In this document: positions 14,741-21,847 of the stretch, one piece after another
Layout of the letters: each line of letters begins with the position of its first letter
How positions within the stretch are numbered: position 1 is the stretch's first letter
Assembly (NCBI GenBank): GCA_964351905.1
Contig: CAYGPG010000027.1
Location: 1-21,847, forward strand
Source: GCA-2708415 sp964351905
GTDB taxonomy: Bacteria > Pseudomonadota > Alphaproteobacteria > Micavibrionales > Micavibrionaceae
Direction: 5' to 3'
Length of the DNA stretch: 21,847 bases
Program-made: the position numbers and the translations under genes
The notes under the pieces: generated by a model
What the model saw: only the letters and a program-made list of their open reading frames with translations
Databases searched by the model: none
Told to the model about the DNA's origin: nothing

Positions 14741-17350
14741 CTATGCCGCTTCTTTTAAAGGTTCAGAAGTTGGGTTTTGAATATCAAAGGTTAGTTCATC
14801 CCCTTTGATATCGACCTTGATTTTTGAACCATCAATAATGCCGCCTTGCAATAATCTTTCTGCCAAACGGTTTTGCAATTCTGTCTGGATTACGCGTTTT
14901 AAAGGGCGCGCCCCATAGGCAGGATCATATCCTTGATCGGCGAGCCATGTTTTGGCAGCGTCCGTGATATCAATTGTGATACGGCGATCTGTCAGTAATT
15001 TGTAAAGATTTTGCAGTTGCACATCCAATATACCTGTCATTTGTTCGCGTCCTAAACGGGAGAAGAGCAAGATTTCATCCAAGCGATTTAAAAACTCGGG
15101 ACGGAAGGACGAGCGAACAACATCCATGACATTTTCACGCACGCTTTCAACATCTTCGCCGTCTTTTAGCTCCACGAGGTGTTGCGAGCCTAAATTAGAG
15201 GTCATAATGAGGACGGTATTGCTAAAATCAACGGTGCGTCCCTGCCCATCTGTCAAACGACCATCATCCAAAACCTGCAACAACACGTTGAACACATCAG
15301 GATGGGCTTTTTCAATTTCATCAAATAAGACAACTTGATAGGGACGGCGGCGCACGGCTTCGGTCAAGGCTCCACCCTCTTCATAGCCTACATAACCTGG
15401 AGGGGCACCGATAAGCCGTGCCACGGCGTGTTTTTCCATATATTCGGACATATCAATCCGCACCATCGCAGTATCATCATCAAAGAGAAATTCGGCCAAT
15501 GCTTTGGTTAGTTCTGTTTTTCCAACCCCCGTTGGACCAAGGAATAGAAATGAGCCAATGGGACGATTTGGGGCTTGCAAGCCCGCACGCGCACGGCGCA
15601 CCGCATTGGACACGGCAACCACGGCTTGATCCTGACCAATAACGCGTTGGCCGAGCTTGTCTTCCATTTTAAGAAGCTTTTCACGCTCGCCTTGCATCAT
15701 TTTATCGACAGGGATGCCTGTCCATTTACTGACAACATAAGCGATATCATCATCCGTGACTTCTTCGTCAATCATGTGATCACCTTTGACTTTGGCGGCG
15801 CGGTCTAATAATTCTTCTAATTGTGGGATTTGGCTGTATTTCAGTTCACTGGCGCGAGTCCAATCGCTGTCACGTTCGGCTTGTTCTAATTCTATACGAG
15901 CCTTATCAAGCTGTTCAGTCACTTTTTGACCGGCGTTCAGTTTTTCTTTCTCAGATTGCCATTTGCCTGTGAGATCAGCAGATTTGCTTTCTAAATCTTT
16001 TAATTCTTTGTCTAAATCCTTTAAACGCTCTTTGGAGGCTTTGTCTTTTTCTTTCGATAAAGCTTCGCGCTCAATTTTAAGCTGTACAATGCGGCGGTCT
16101 AATTCATCAATTGCCTCAGGCTTGCTGTCCACCTGCATCCGAAGGCGCGAAGAGGCTTCATCAATCAAATCAATCGCTTTATCGGGCAAAAAGCGATCTG
16201 TAATGTAACGGTTAGACAGTGTCGCCGCACTGACAATGGCCCCATCGGTGATACGTACACCGTGATGGGCTTCATATTTTTCTTTTAAGCCACGCAAGAT
16301 TGAAATGGTATCTTCCACCGTTGGTTCAGGCGTGAAAACAGATTGAAAACGGCGCGCAAGAGCAGCATCTTTTTCAATATATTTGCGATATTCTTCTAGG
16401 GTCGTTGCCCCAACCATGTGAAGCTCGCCGCGCGCCAAGGCAGGTTTGAGCATATTAGAGGCATCCATTGAGCCTTCGGCTTTTCCTGCCCCCACCAAAG
16501 TATGAAGTTCATCTAAAAACAAGACAATTTGACCTTCTGCGCTCGTCACTTCTTCTAAGACTGCCTTCAAGCGTTCCTCAAATTCACCGCGAAATTTTGC
16601 CCCCGCAACAAGTGAGCCTAAATCAAGTGACATTAAGCGTTTATTTTTAAGGCTTTCGGGCACATCGCCATTGACGATACGCAAGGCAAGCCCCTCAACA
16701 ATCGCGGTCTTACCCACACCAGACTCCCCAATAAGGACAGGGTTATTTTTGGTACGACGAGATAAAATTTGGATCGTGCGGCGGATTTCTTCGTCACGCC
16801 CAATAATAGGGTCCAGCTTTCCTTTGCGCGCCCTTTCGGTCAGATCAGTCGCATATTTCTTCAGCGCTTCAAAATTATCTTCGGCCTGCGCAGTATCTGC
16901 CGTGCGCCCTTTACGCATTTGGTTGATGGCTTGATTAAGGGCTTCATCACGTACATTTGCGCCATCTAGCATCCCCGCGACATCGGATGATTTCTGCATG
17001 ACCATCGCTTGTAAAATGCGCTCTGCCGTTACAAACCTATCACCGGATTTTTCACTTAAATTCAATGCTTTATCAAAGATTTTTGAGAGATCACCTGAAA
17101 CACGAAGCTGCCCCGCGCCAGATCCTGTCACGGCAGGAAATTTGGCCAAGGCTTCATTAATATCTTTGGTTAATTTGCTTTCATTACCACCTGCTGCTTG
17201 CACAAGGCGTGACGTAATAGCATCCTCGTCTTGCAACATGACTTTTAGAACATGCTCAGGCTCTAACGATTGATGATCCGAGCGCATCGCAAGGGTTTGC
17301 GCCTGCTGTATAAAAGTCTTTGATTTTTCGGTAAATTTATCAAAATCCAT
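14741..17350 (-). CDS. clpB: ATP-dependent disaggregase ClpB
   Basis: ClpB is a hexameric AAA+ chaperone that, with DnaK, pulls polypeptides out of aggregates. The 869-residue length is normal. Domains in order are: the N-terminal Clp repeat (about 1-145); AAA-1 with Walker A GESGVGKT (208-215) and Walker B around FLDE (278-281); the coiled-coil middle domain (about 410-520), which separates ClpB from ClpA/ClpC; AAA-2 with Walker A GPTGVGKT (605-612), pore loop GYVGY (652-656) and Walker B LFDE (675-678); and the small C-terminal D2 domain. AAAGGA, 8 nt before the ATG, is a good Shine-Dalgarno site. No clear sigma-32 promoter is seen. It follows the DUF4167 gene but is separated from it by a terminator. 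Confidence 0.99.
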   Translation of the reverse strand: MDFDKFTEKSKTFIQQAQTLAMRSDHQSLEPEHVLKVMLQDEDAITSRLVQAAGGNESKLTKDINEALAKFPAVTGSGAGQLRVSGDLSKIFDKALNLSEKSGDRFVTAERILQAMVMQKSSDVAGMLDGANVRDEALNQAINQMRKGRTADTAQAEDNFEALKKYATDLTERARKGKLDPIIGRDEEIRRTIQILSRRTKNNPVLIGESGVGKTAIVEGLALRIVNGDVPESLKNKRLMSLDLGSLVAGAKFRGEFEERLKAVLEEVTSAEGQIVLFLDELHTLVGAGKAEGSMDASNMLKPALARGELHMVGATTLEEYRKYIEKDAALARRFQSVFTPEPTVEDTISILRGLKEKYEAHHGVRITDGAIVSAATLSNRYITDRFLPDKAIDLIDEASSRLRMQVDSKPEAIDELDRRIVQLKIEREALSKEKDKASKERLKDLDKELKDLESKSADLTGKWQSEKEKLNAGQKVTEQLDKARIELEQAERDSDWTRASELKYSQIPQLEELLDRAAKVKGDHMIDEEVTDDDIAYVVSKWTGIPVDKMMQGEREKLLKMEDKLGQRVIGQDQAVVAVSNAVRRARAGLQAPNRPIGSFLFLGPTGVGKTELTKALAEFLFDDDTAMVRIDMSEYMEKHAVARLIGAPPGYVGYEEGGALTEAVRRRPYQVVLFDEIEKAHPDVFNVLLQVLDDGRLTDGQGRTVDFSNTVLIMTSNLGSQHLVELKDGEDVESVRENVMDVVRSSFRPEFLNRLDEILLFSRLGREQMTGILDVQLQNLYKLLTDRRITIDITDAAKTWLADQGYDPAYGARPLKRVIQTELQNRLAERLLQGGIIDGSKIKVDIKGDELTFDIQNPTSEPLKEAA

Positions 17351-17358
17351 AACATCTA

Positions 17359-17364
17359 TCCTTT
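17359..17364 (-). promoter_or_regulatory. Ribosome binding site of clpB
   Basis: On the minus strand, AAAGGA lies 8 nt upstream of the clpB ATG (17350). It fixes this start. Confidence 0.7.
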
Positions 17365-17387
17365 AAGTACAAATATATTGAACCAAT

Positions 17388-17396
17388 ATTATAGCA
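17388..17396 (-). promoter_or_regulatory. Extended -10 promoter of clpB
   Basis: On the minus strand the sequence reads TGCTATAAT, a perfect -10 hexamer with the TGn extension. No good -35 box lies 16-18 bp upstream, which the extension can offset. It sits between the DUF4167 terminator and the clpB ATG, implying separate transcription of clpB. Confidence 0.5.
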
Positions 17397-17430
17397 GAAT
17401 TTTAGTACCTAATTGCAGAAAAAAGACAAT

Positions 17431-17452
17431 AAAAAAGACAGGAAATCCTGCC
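17431..17452 (-). terminator. Intrinsic terminator of the DUF4167 gene
   Basis: On the minus strand GGCAGGA and TCCTGTC pair (17446-17452 with 17437-17443), followed by six T residues (17436-17431). It lies about 30 bp past the DUF4167 stop codon and separates that gene from clpB. Confidence 0.8.
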
Positions 17453-17481
17453 TTAATTAATTCATAATACTGGTCAGCTGT

Positions 17482-17904
17482 TTAAGCAGTTTCCATTTCG
17501 CGTACAGCCTCAGATTCAACCTTAACTTCATCACCTAAGATACTGGAAGGTAATGATAAATCATCATTATCTGCTTCTTTTTCTGGTGTGTTGCTGTACG
17601 TCTTTTGTTGGTCTGTATTTTGACGTTGCTGTTGTTGCGCGGCCTGCTCATCCCACTCAACAATCATGCGTTGATAATGCTCAGCATGTTGCAAATAGCT
17701 CTCAGCCAAGACATGATCACCCGAAGATTTTGCATCTTTGGCCAATGTTGAATATTTATCAAATATTTGATGCGCTGTTCCACGAATACGCACCTCTGGT
17801 CCATTACTATCAAAGACTTTAGCGCGATTATTACCGCCCTTGCCTCTGTTGCCGTTATTGTTATTGCGCCCGCGTGAGCGTCTGTTTGCTGTTCCATGTC
17901 TCAT
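17482..17904 (-). CDS. DUF4167 domain protein
   Basis: A 140-residue protein of an alphaproteobacterial family that is typically encoded beside prmC and prfA, as here. The first ~28 residues are very basic and Asn/Gly/Arg rich (RRSRGRNNNNGNRGKGG), resembling RNA-binding low-complexity tails. The conserved DUF4167 core spans about 29-80: KVFDSNGPEVRIRG, then a helical segment with TAHQIFDKYSTLA and SYLQHAEHYQRM. The rest is Gln-rich and acidic and looks disordered. Neighbourhood with release-factor genes and the basic tail suggest a role near RNA or the ribosome; that is inference. A purine-rich AGAGAGAG leader lies well upstream of the ATG, and a terminator follows the gene. Confidence 0.93.
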   Translation of the reverse strand: MRHGTANRRSRGRNNNNGNRGKGGNNRAKVFDSNGPEVRIRGTAHQIFDKYSTLAKDAKSSGDHVLAESYLQHAEHYQRMIVEWDEQAAQQQQRQNTDQQKTYSNTPEKEADNDDLSLPSSILGDEVKVESEAVREMETA

Positions 17905-18176
17905 TGTGATGACGAAGCTCTCTCTTTTAGGTCCTATTTAAAATAGCAATTCGATAGTGTTTAGGTTTTCCCTAATATTATTAATTATCCACCGAATCAT
18001 TCACACGTACAACTATACGTGATTTGCGTACAGCTGCCAAATATTTCTCTTATTATGAGAAAGGCGCTTTTCGTAAAATCATTTAAACTCTGATTTCAGA
18101 ATCTGCTTATTTGTTTGATGAAATCTAAAATAGCCCCATGACTTCGAGTCTAGCAAGACTAACGTCAAATAAAAAA
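17905..18176. other. 272-bp intergenic region between prmC and the DUF4167 gene
   Basis: No gene is visible. It contains small dyads such as TCTC-TTATTAT-GAGA (about 18046-18060), AGTCT/AGACT-type arms near 18146-18160, and CGTA/TACG pairs around 18006-18018. None is followed by a proper T-run on the minus strand. The DUF4167 promoter must lie here or further upstream, but I see no box pair good enough to report. Confidence 0.5.
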
Positions 18177-19064
18177 TCACTTATCCCCATTGGGCTCTTT
18201 CGATAGCGCGATAACACGATCATTACCGCCCAAATCCTTATAGGCATGGCGGAGCGATAGGTTAGAGTCGTCCACGAGTCGTGTGACACTTTCTAACTGA
18301 TCATAGCCAATCTCTAGGAACGCAACGCCTGCCTTATTTAAGTGATCATTTAAATTAGAAATTATAATTTTGTAACACTCCAAGCCCGATTCCCCTCCCG
18401 ATAACGCCATAAAAGGATCGTGATTCTTCACTGAAACATCCAATTCTTCAATCACAGATTCGGATATGTAAGGCGGGTTTGAGACAATCAAATCAAATTT
18501 TTGATCTTCGAGCGCGTCAAACCAATCACTTTGGATAAACTTAATACGGTTACTCATTTTGTGTTTCTCGGCGTTATTTCGGGCAACGTCCAAAGCTTCA
18601 GGTGACTTATCAACCGCCACGGCGGTTGCATTGGGAATTTCAGATAAGAGAGCAAGAGGAATACAACCCGTGCCCGTTCCTAAGTCTAAAATACTTATTT
18701 GTTTGTCGCCATGCGCGCAGGCGCGAGGGCGAGACGGTATATCATACTTTTGCTTTATCCAGCGAAGCGCCGCCTCAACCAACGTTTCCGTATCAAAACG
18801 CGGATCTAGCACATCAGGCGTGACCTCAAACTCCATCCCCCAAAATTCTCGCATACCCAAAATACGGGTCAAAGGCTCGCCTTTTAAATGACGCTGAACA
18901 ATCACGTCTATTTGCGCCTGATGATCTTCGCTTACGGGTGTTTCAGGCGCGCTTATAAACACCTCCTGCCCGTGCCCTGTAACATGCTCAATAATTATGC
19001 AAGCATCATGCGGGATAAGCTGTGGTTTTAAGGATTGGTATATGTCATGGAGTGTAGAAGGCAT
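18177..19064 (-). CDS. prmC: Release factor glutamine N5-methyltransferase PrmC
   Basis: PrmC transfers a methyl group from S-adenosylmethionine to the glutamine of the GGQ loop of release factors, including RF1, encoded 6 bp upstream. The sequence has the N-terminal helical substrate-recognition domain, an RFDTETLVE segment (89-97) where RPETE/RPDTE is usual, SAM motif I DLGTGTGC (127-134) and the catalytic NPPY at 196-199. The later segment ALSGGESGLECYK is also typical. The 295-residue length is slightly above average because of about ten extra residues at roughly 108-121, encoded by an unusually GC-rich patch. prfA-prmC order is a common arrangement and suggests one transcript. Confidence 0.97.
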   Translation of the reverse strand: MPSTLHDIYQSLKPQLIPHDACIIIEHVTGHGQEVFISAPETPVSEDHQAQIDVIVQRHLKGEPLTRILGMREFWGMEFEVTPDVLDPRFDTETLVEAALRWIKQKYDIPSRPRACAHGDKQISILDLGTGTGCIPLALLSEIPNATAVAVDKSPEALDVARNNAEKHKMSNRIKFIQSDWFDALEDQKFDLIVSNPPYISESVIEELDVSVKNHDPFMALSGGESGLECYKIIISNLNDHLNKAGVAFLEIGYDQLESVTRLVDDSNLSLRHAYKDLGGNDRVIALSKEPNGDK

Positions 19065-19070
19065 AAGCCG

Positions 19071-20132
19071 TTAAACATCCAGATCAGCGAGCTTCGACGC
19101 TTGATCATCGGCGATGAGGGCTTCTACGATTTCGTCTAGTTCGCCGGCGATGATGCCGTCTAGGTTATGGCTGGTGAGGTTTATGCGGTGGTCGGACACG
19201 CGGCTTTGGGGGTAGTTATAGGTGCGGATGCGTTCGGAGCGATCCCCGCTACCGACTTGGCCTTTACGGTCTGCGGCGCGTTCATCATCGAGCTTTTGAC
19301 GCTCCATGTCATAGAGCTTGGTTTTAATCAGGCTCATGGCGCGGTCTTTGTTTTTATGCTGTGACTTGTTTTCTTGGATAGCGACCGCAATCCCTGTGGG
19401 AATATGCGTCACACGTACAGCAGAATCGGTGGTGTTCACGTGCTGCCCCCCTGCCCCTTGGGAGCGGAAAGTATCAATACGCAAATCAGAATCATTAATT
19501 TGAATATCCACCTCTTCGGCTTCGGGCAGAACAGCGACGGTCACGGCAGAGGTATGCACACGGCCTTGTGTTTCCGTCTTTGGCACACGTTGCACGCGAT
19601 GCACGCCCGATTCAAATTTTAGGCGAGAAAACACGGACGCGCCGCGCACTTCGGCGATAATTTCTTTATAACCCCCAATATCGCTTTCAGACGCTTCCAC
19701 GACCTCAAGCTTCCACCCTTGTTTCGAGGCATAGCCTTTATACATGCCAAACAGGTCAGCAACAAAAAGCGCGGCTTCGTCCCCGCCCGTTCCCGCACGA
19801 ATTTCAAGGATGGCGTTCTTTTCATCGGCCGAGTCTTTTGGAATGAGCGCAAGACGAATTTGATCTTCTAACGCAGGAATTTCTCTATTCAGGCGCACCA
19901 TGTCATCTTCTGCCATCGCGCGCATTTCAGGATCGCCCATCATCTCGGCAAGGTCTTCTTTTTCCGACAAGGCCGTCTCATAGGCATTCACGGTATCCAC
20001 CACAGGCGATAAATCCCCGTACTCTTTGGACAATTTAACCATTTCCTGCCCATCCACGCCGCCCGCAGACATAAGCTGTCCCAATTCCTCGTGACGACGT
20101 TTTATGGTTTGGAGTTTATCAAAAAGGGACAT
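19071..20132 (-). CDS. prfA: Peptide chain release factor 1
   Basis: RF1 recognises UAA and UAG stop codons and triggers peptide release. I start it at ATG 20132 (MSLFDKLQ, 353 residues), which matches the usual RF1 N-terminus. An ATG six codons upstream (20150) sits inside a palindromic repeat and is probably not the true start. Counted from 20132, the PxT codon-recognition motif is PKT at 184-186 (not the SPF of RF2), and the catalytic GGQ is at 228-230 within GAGGQHVN, with spacing equal to that of E. coli RF1. The RAGTGGDEAALF block is also present. No strong Shine-Dalgarno site precedes either ATG. In many alphaproteobacteria hisS lies upstream; here the next gene upstream is a divergent YgjV-like gene. 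Confidence 0.97.
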   Translation of the reverse strand: MSLFDKLQTIKRRHEELGQLMSAGGVDGQEMVKLSKEYGDLSPVVDTVNAYETALSEKEDLAEMMGDPEMRAMAEDDMVRLNREIPALEDQIRLALIPKDSADEKNAILEIRAGTGGDEAALFVADLFGMYKGYASKQGWKLEVVEASESDIGGYKEIIAEVRGASVFSRLKFESGVHRVQRVPKTETQGRVHTSAVTVAVLPEAEEVDIQINDSDLRIDTFRSQGAGGQHVNTTDSAVRVTHIPTGIAVAIQENKSQHKNKDRAMSLIKTKLYDMERQKLDDERAADRKGQVGSGDRSERIRTYNYPQSRVSDHRINLTSHNLDGIIAGELDEIVEALIADDQASKLADLDV

Positions 20133-20145
20133 TTTTATTTTTGCC

Positions 20146-20168
20146 GTCATGCCCGCAAGCGGGAGGAC
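20146..20168. repeat. GC-rich palindromic repeat at the prfA 5' end
   Basis: CCCGC (20152-20156), AA, GCGGG (20159-20163) form a short palindrome framed by GTCAT on the left and GAGGAC on the right. This is the look of a common GTCATGCCCGC-type intergenic repeat. Its GTCAT edge, read on the minus strand, supplies the upstream ATG of prfA. Confidence 0.55.
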
Positions 20169-20245
20169 GCACCTTTACCGAATATTAAACAATTTAAGGT
20201 ACTGTAATAGCAGGGTTTAAAAGGTTTAAAAAGGGCTTTTCGCGC

Positions 20246-20824
20246 ATGGAAGAATACTTTGTCTGGGCACATATATCAGGCGCAATCGCGATGTGTTTTA
20301 GCATCGCGGCTTGGCAATTTAAAAAACAAGAACATATTTTAATGTGCTATGTCCCTAGCGGCATTTTTTGGACAATACAATTTTTAATATTAGGGGTTTT
20401 TAGCGCAGCTATATTTTGCTTCTTTTGCATGTTCAAAGATTTTGCCCTTGCCAAATTACAAGAGAAATATTTTAAGCCGATCGTGATCGTATTCTTTGCT
20501 ATCAATTTAATTTCTGTAAATATTTTCTATCAATCTATTTACGATATTATTCCTCTAGCTATTGTTTTAATCATTAATATTCCTCTCATGAAAAAAGACA
20601 ACAGATATTGGATCGCGCGAAGTAATATAATAGCGCAATGCTGCTGGATTACATTTAATCTTCACAGCGGTGCCTTTATGGGAATAATATGCGCTTGCTT
20701 TATCATTAGTTCAACTCTAATAGGCATGAGCCGTCATGAGAAATGGGAAATTGGAAAATGTTACCGCAGTATTATGCCAAGCCTCGCTCGCGCGTTATTC
20801 ATTAAGCCGCAGACTTATCCTTAA
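20246..20824 (+). CDS. YgjV-like inner membrane protein
   Basis: A 192-residue polytopic membrane protein with five or six hydrophobic segments, resembling the YgjV inner-membrane family: an N-terminal SGAIAMCFSIAAWQFKKQ segment, a W-x2-QF second helix, and a C-terminal half with NIIAQCCWITFNLHSGAFMG. The family function is unknown. The core appears to end near IGMSRHEKWE (about residue 168). The remaining ~24 residues are atypical, and the last few codons lie over the 3' end of ispG on the opposite strand. The ATG at 20246 is preceded by a direct repeat (GGTTTAAAA twice, 20215-20231) and no clear Shine-Dalgarno site. It is single on the plus strand between ispG and prfA, so probably an insertion relative to the usual order. 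Confidence 0.82.
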   Translation: MEEYFVWAHISGAIAMCFSIAAWQFKKQEHILMCYVPSGIFWTIQFLILGVFSAAIFCFFCMFKDFALAKLQEKYFKPIVIVFFAINLISVNIFYQSIYDIIPLAIVLIINIPLMKKDNRYWIARSNIIAQCCWITFNLHSGAFMGIICACFIISSTLIGMSRHEKWEIGKCYRSIMPSLARALFIKPQTYP

Positions 20825-21847
20825 GGCTCTCTATCTCTGCCGCCTTCGCCTCCACAATCTCAACAATATGATCAACGATGTCTTGGTCGCCTTGGTGGAA
20901 GCGGTGGGCTTTGTCGCCGCCGGTATAGATTTGGTGCGTGCCTGAACCGCCGCCTGTGAGGCCGATGTCAGTCATCAACGCCTCCCCTGGGCCATTCACG
21001 ACACAGCCGATGATGGAGAGCGTCATGGGGGTTGTAATGTGCGCGAGGCGTTGCTCTAACCTTTGCACCGTATCAATCACCTGAAATTGTTGACGCGCGC
21101 AAGACGGACAAGAAATGACATTCACGCCGCGATGACGTAAGCCCAGCGATTTTAGAATATCAAACCCGACTTTGATTTCTTCCACTGGGTCGGCGCTTAA
21201 GGACACGCGGATGGTGTCGCCTATTCCGCTCCACAGCATATTGCCCATGCCAATCGCGCTTTTGATTGTGCCAGAGCGAAGCCCGCCTGCTTCGGTAATC
21301 CCCACATGAAGAGGATAATCGCAAACTTCCGCCAGTTGTTGATAGGCGGCGCAGGCCATAAATACGTCAGAGGCCTTACAAGATATTTTAAAATTAAAGA
21401 AATCATGATCTTCGAGGATACGGATATGGCGCAAAGCACTCTCCACCATCGCCTCAGGGCATGGCTCACCATATTGCTCGAGCAGGTCACGCTCCAGCGA
21501 GCCGGCGTTGACGCCGATACGGATGGAGCAGTTATTGTCTTTAGCGGCTTTGATGACTTCACGTACGCGCTCGGCAGAGCCGATGTTGCCTGGATTAATC
21601 CGCAAGCACGCCGCACCGTTCTTGGCGGCCTCAATGCCGCGTTTATAATGAAAATGAATATCGGCCACGATCGGCACAGTGACTTCAGGCACGATTTGCT
21701 TCAACGCCGCGCTCGATTCCTCGTCAGGGCATGACACACGCACAATATCCGCTCCCGCCACTTCCAATTCACGGATTTGCGCGATGGTGGCCTGAACGTC
21801 ATGGGTGAGCGTATTGGTCATAGATTGCACCGTAATCGGGCTATCCC
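20802..21847 (-). CDS. ispG: 4-hydroxy-3-methylbut-2-enyl diphosphate synthase, N-terminus beyond window
   Basis: IspG is the [4Fe-4S] enzyme of the MEP pathway that converts methylerythritol cyclodiphosphate to HMBPP for isoprenoid synthesis. The frame is open to the right edge, so the first few dozen residues are missing; the visible N-terminal part reads DSPITVQSMTNT, a family hallmark. Counting from the Val codon at 21830, the cluster cysteines are Cys241, Cys244 (SCPSC) and Cys276 (GCVVNGPGE), with the conserved Glu283. The spacing of 32 and 7 residues matches E. coli Cys273/Cys305/Glu312. The GTGGSG-like glycine-rich tail and the last ~30 residues look normal. Its stop overlaps the 3' end of the convergent YgjV-like gene by 23 bp. 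Confidence 0.97.
   Translation of the reverse strand, partial: DSPITVQSMTNTLTHDVQATIAQIRELEVAGADIVRVSCPDEESSAALKQIVPEVTVPIVADIHFHYKRGIEAAKNGAACLRINPGNIGSAERVREVIKAAKDNNCSIRIGVNAGSLERDLLEQYGEPCPEAMVESALRHIRILEDHDFFNFKISCKASDVFMACAAYQQLAEVCDYPLHVGITEAGGLRSGTIKSAIGMGNMLWSGIGDTIRVSLSADPVEEIKVGFDILKSLGLRHRGVNVISCPSCARQQFQVIDTVQRLEQRLAHITTPMTLSIIGCVVNGPGEALMTDIGLTGGGSGTHQIYTGGDKAHRFHQGDQDIVDHIVEIVEAKAAEIESLKDKSAA

Noticed and set aside
14741..17350. Several open frames of 60-90 codons antisense to clpB
   Set aside because: They mirror the codon structure of clpB, lack ribosome binding sites and show no family features.
17351..17480. A sigma-32 heat-shock promoter for clpB
   Set aside because: I found no CTTGAA/CCCCAT-type pair; only an extended -10 box is visible.
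1..21847. CRISPR array or large insertion sequence
   Set aside because: No regularly spaced direct repeats and no transposase gene are seen anywhere in the window.

Overview
The window looks like chromosomal DNA of an AT-leaning alphaproteobacterium. The best evidence is the minus-strand run prfA - prmC - DUF4167 gene - clpB, an arrangement typical of that class (the DUF4167 family is essentially alphaproteobacterial), with ispG just upstream. gatA and gatB show that the organism uses the tRNA-dependent amidotransferase route to Gln-tRNA and/or Asn-tRNA. I cannot place it below class level. Short palindromic intergenic repeats, many weak or absent Shine-Dalgarno sites and several small unrecognised genes fit a repeat-bearing, possibly host-associated or predatory lineage, but that is inference.

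Layout. 55-6376 (+): gatA, a small exported cysteine-rich protein with an internal duplication, three tandem EamA/DMT-type transporters, then gatB directly abutting the last transporter. 6434-9086 (+): an unrecognised 275-residue protein behind a near-consensus promoter, about 570 bp of decayed repeats, then a compact DUF4177 - four-helix membrane protein - TerD unit with its own extended -10 promoter. 9163-9255 (+): tRNA-Ser(GCU) with encoded CCA. 9483-10151 (-): an HNH nuclease with two homing-endonuclease-type repeats, in AT-rich DNA next to the tRNA and flanked by inverted repeats. 10362-13363 (+): an SDR oxidoreductase, an M17 aminopeptidase and an NlpC/P60 cell-wall hydrolase. 13450-13980 (+): an exported-protein gene broken by one in-frame TAA. 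14037-20150 (-): a lipoprotein, clpB, the DUF4167 gene, prmC and prfA. 20246-20824 (+): a YgjV-like membrane protein convergent with, and slightly overlapping, ispG (-), which runs off the right edge.

How the genes work together. Translation is the main theme: GatA and GatB amidate mischarged tRNA, tRNA-Ser(GCU) reads AGC/AGU, RF1 (PrfA) terminates at UAA/UAG and PrmC methylates its GGQ glutamine. ClpB handles protein disaggregation, M17 peptidase and NlpC/P60 act in peptide and peptidoglycan turnover, and IspG makes isoprenoid precursors. The accessory material sits between gatA and gatB and in 6.4-10.3 kb. The most notable observations are the nonsense-interrupted secreted protein, the transporter triplet inside the gat locus, the duplicated CxC protein, the DUF4177/membrane/TerD cassette, and the HNH gene with a 12-bp piece of its own motif-coding sequence repeated in inverted orientation beside it.
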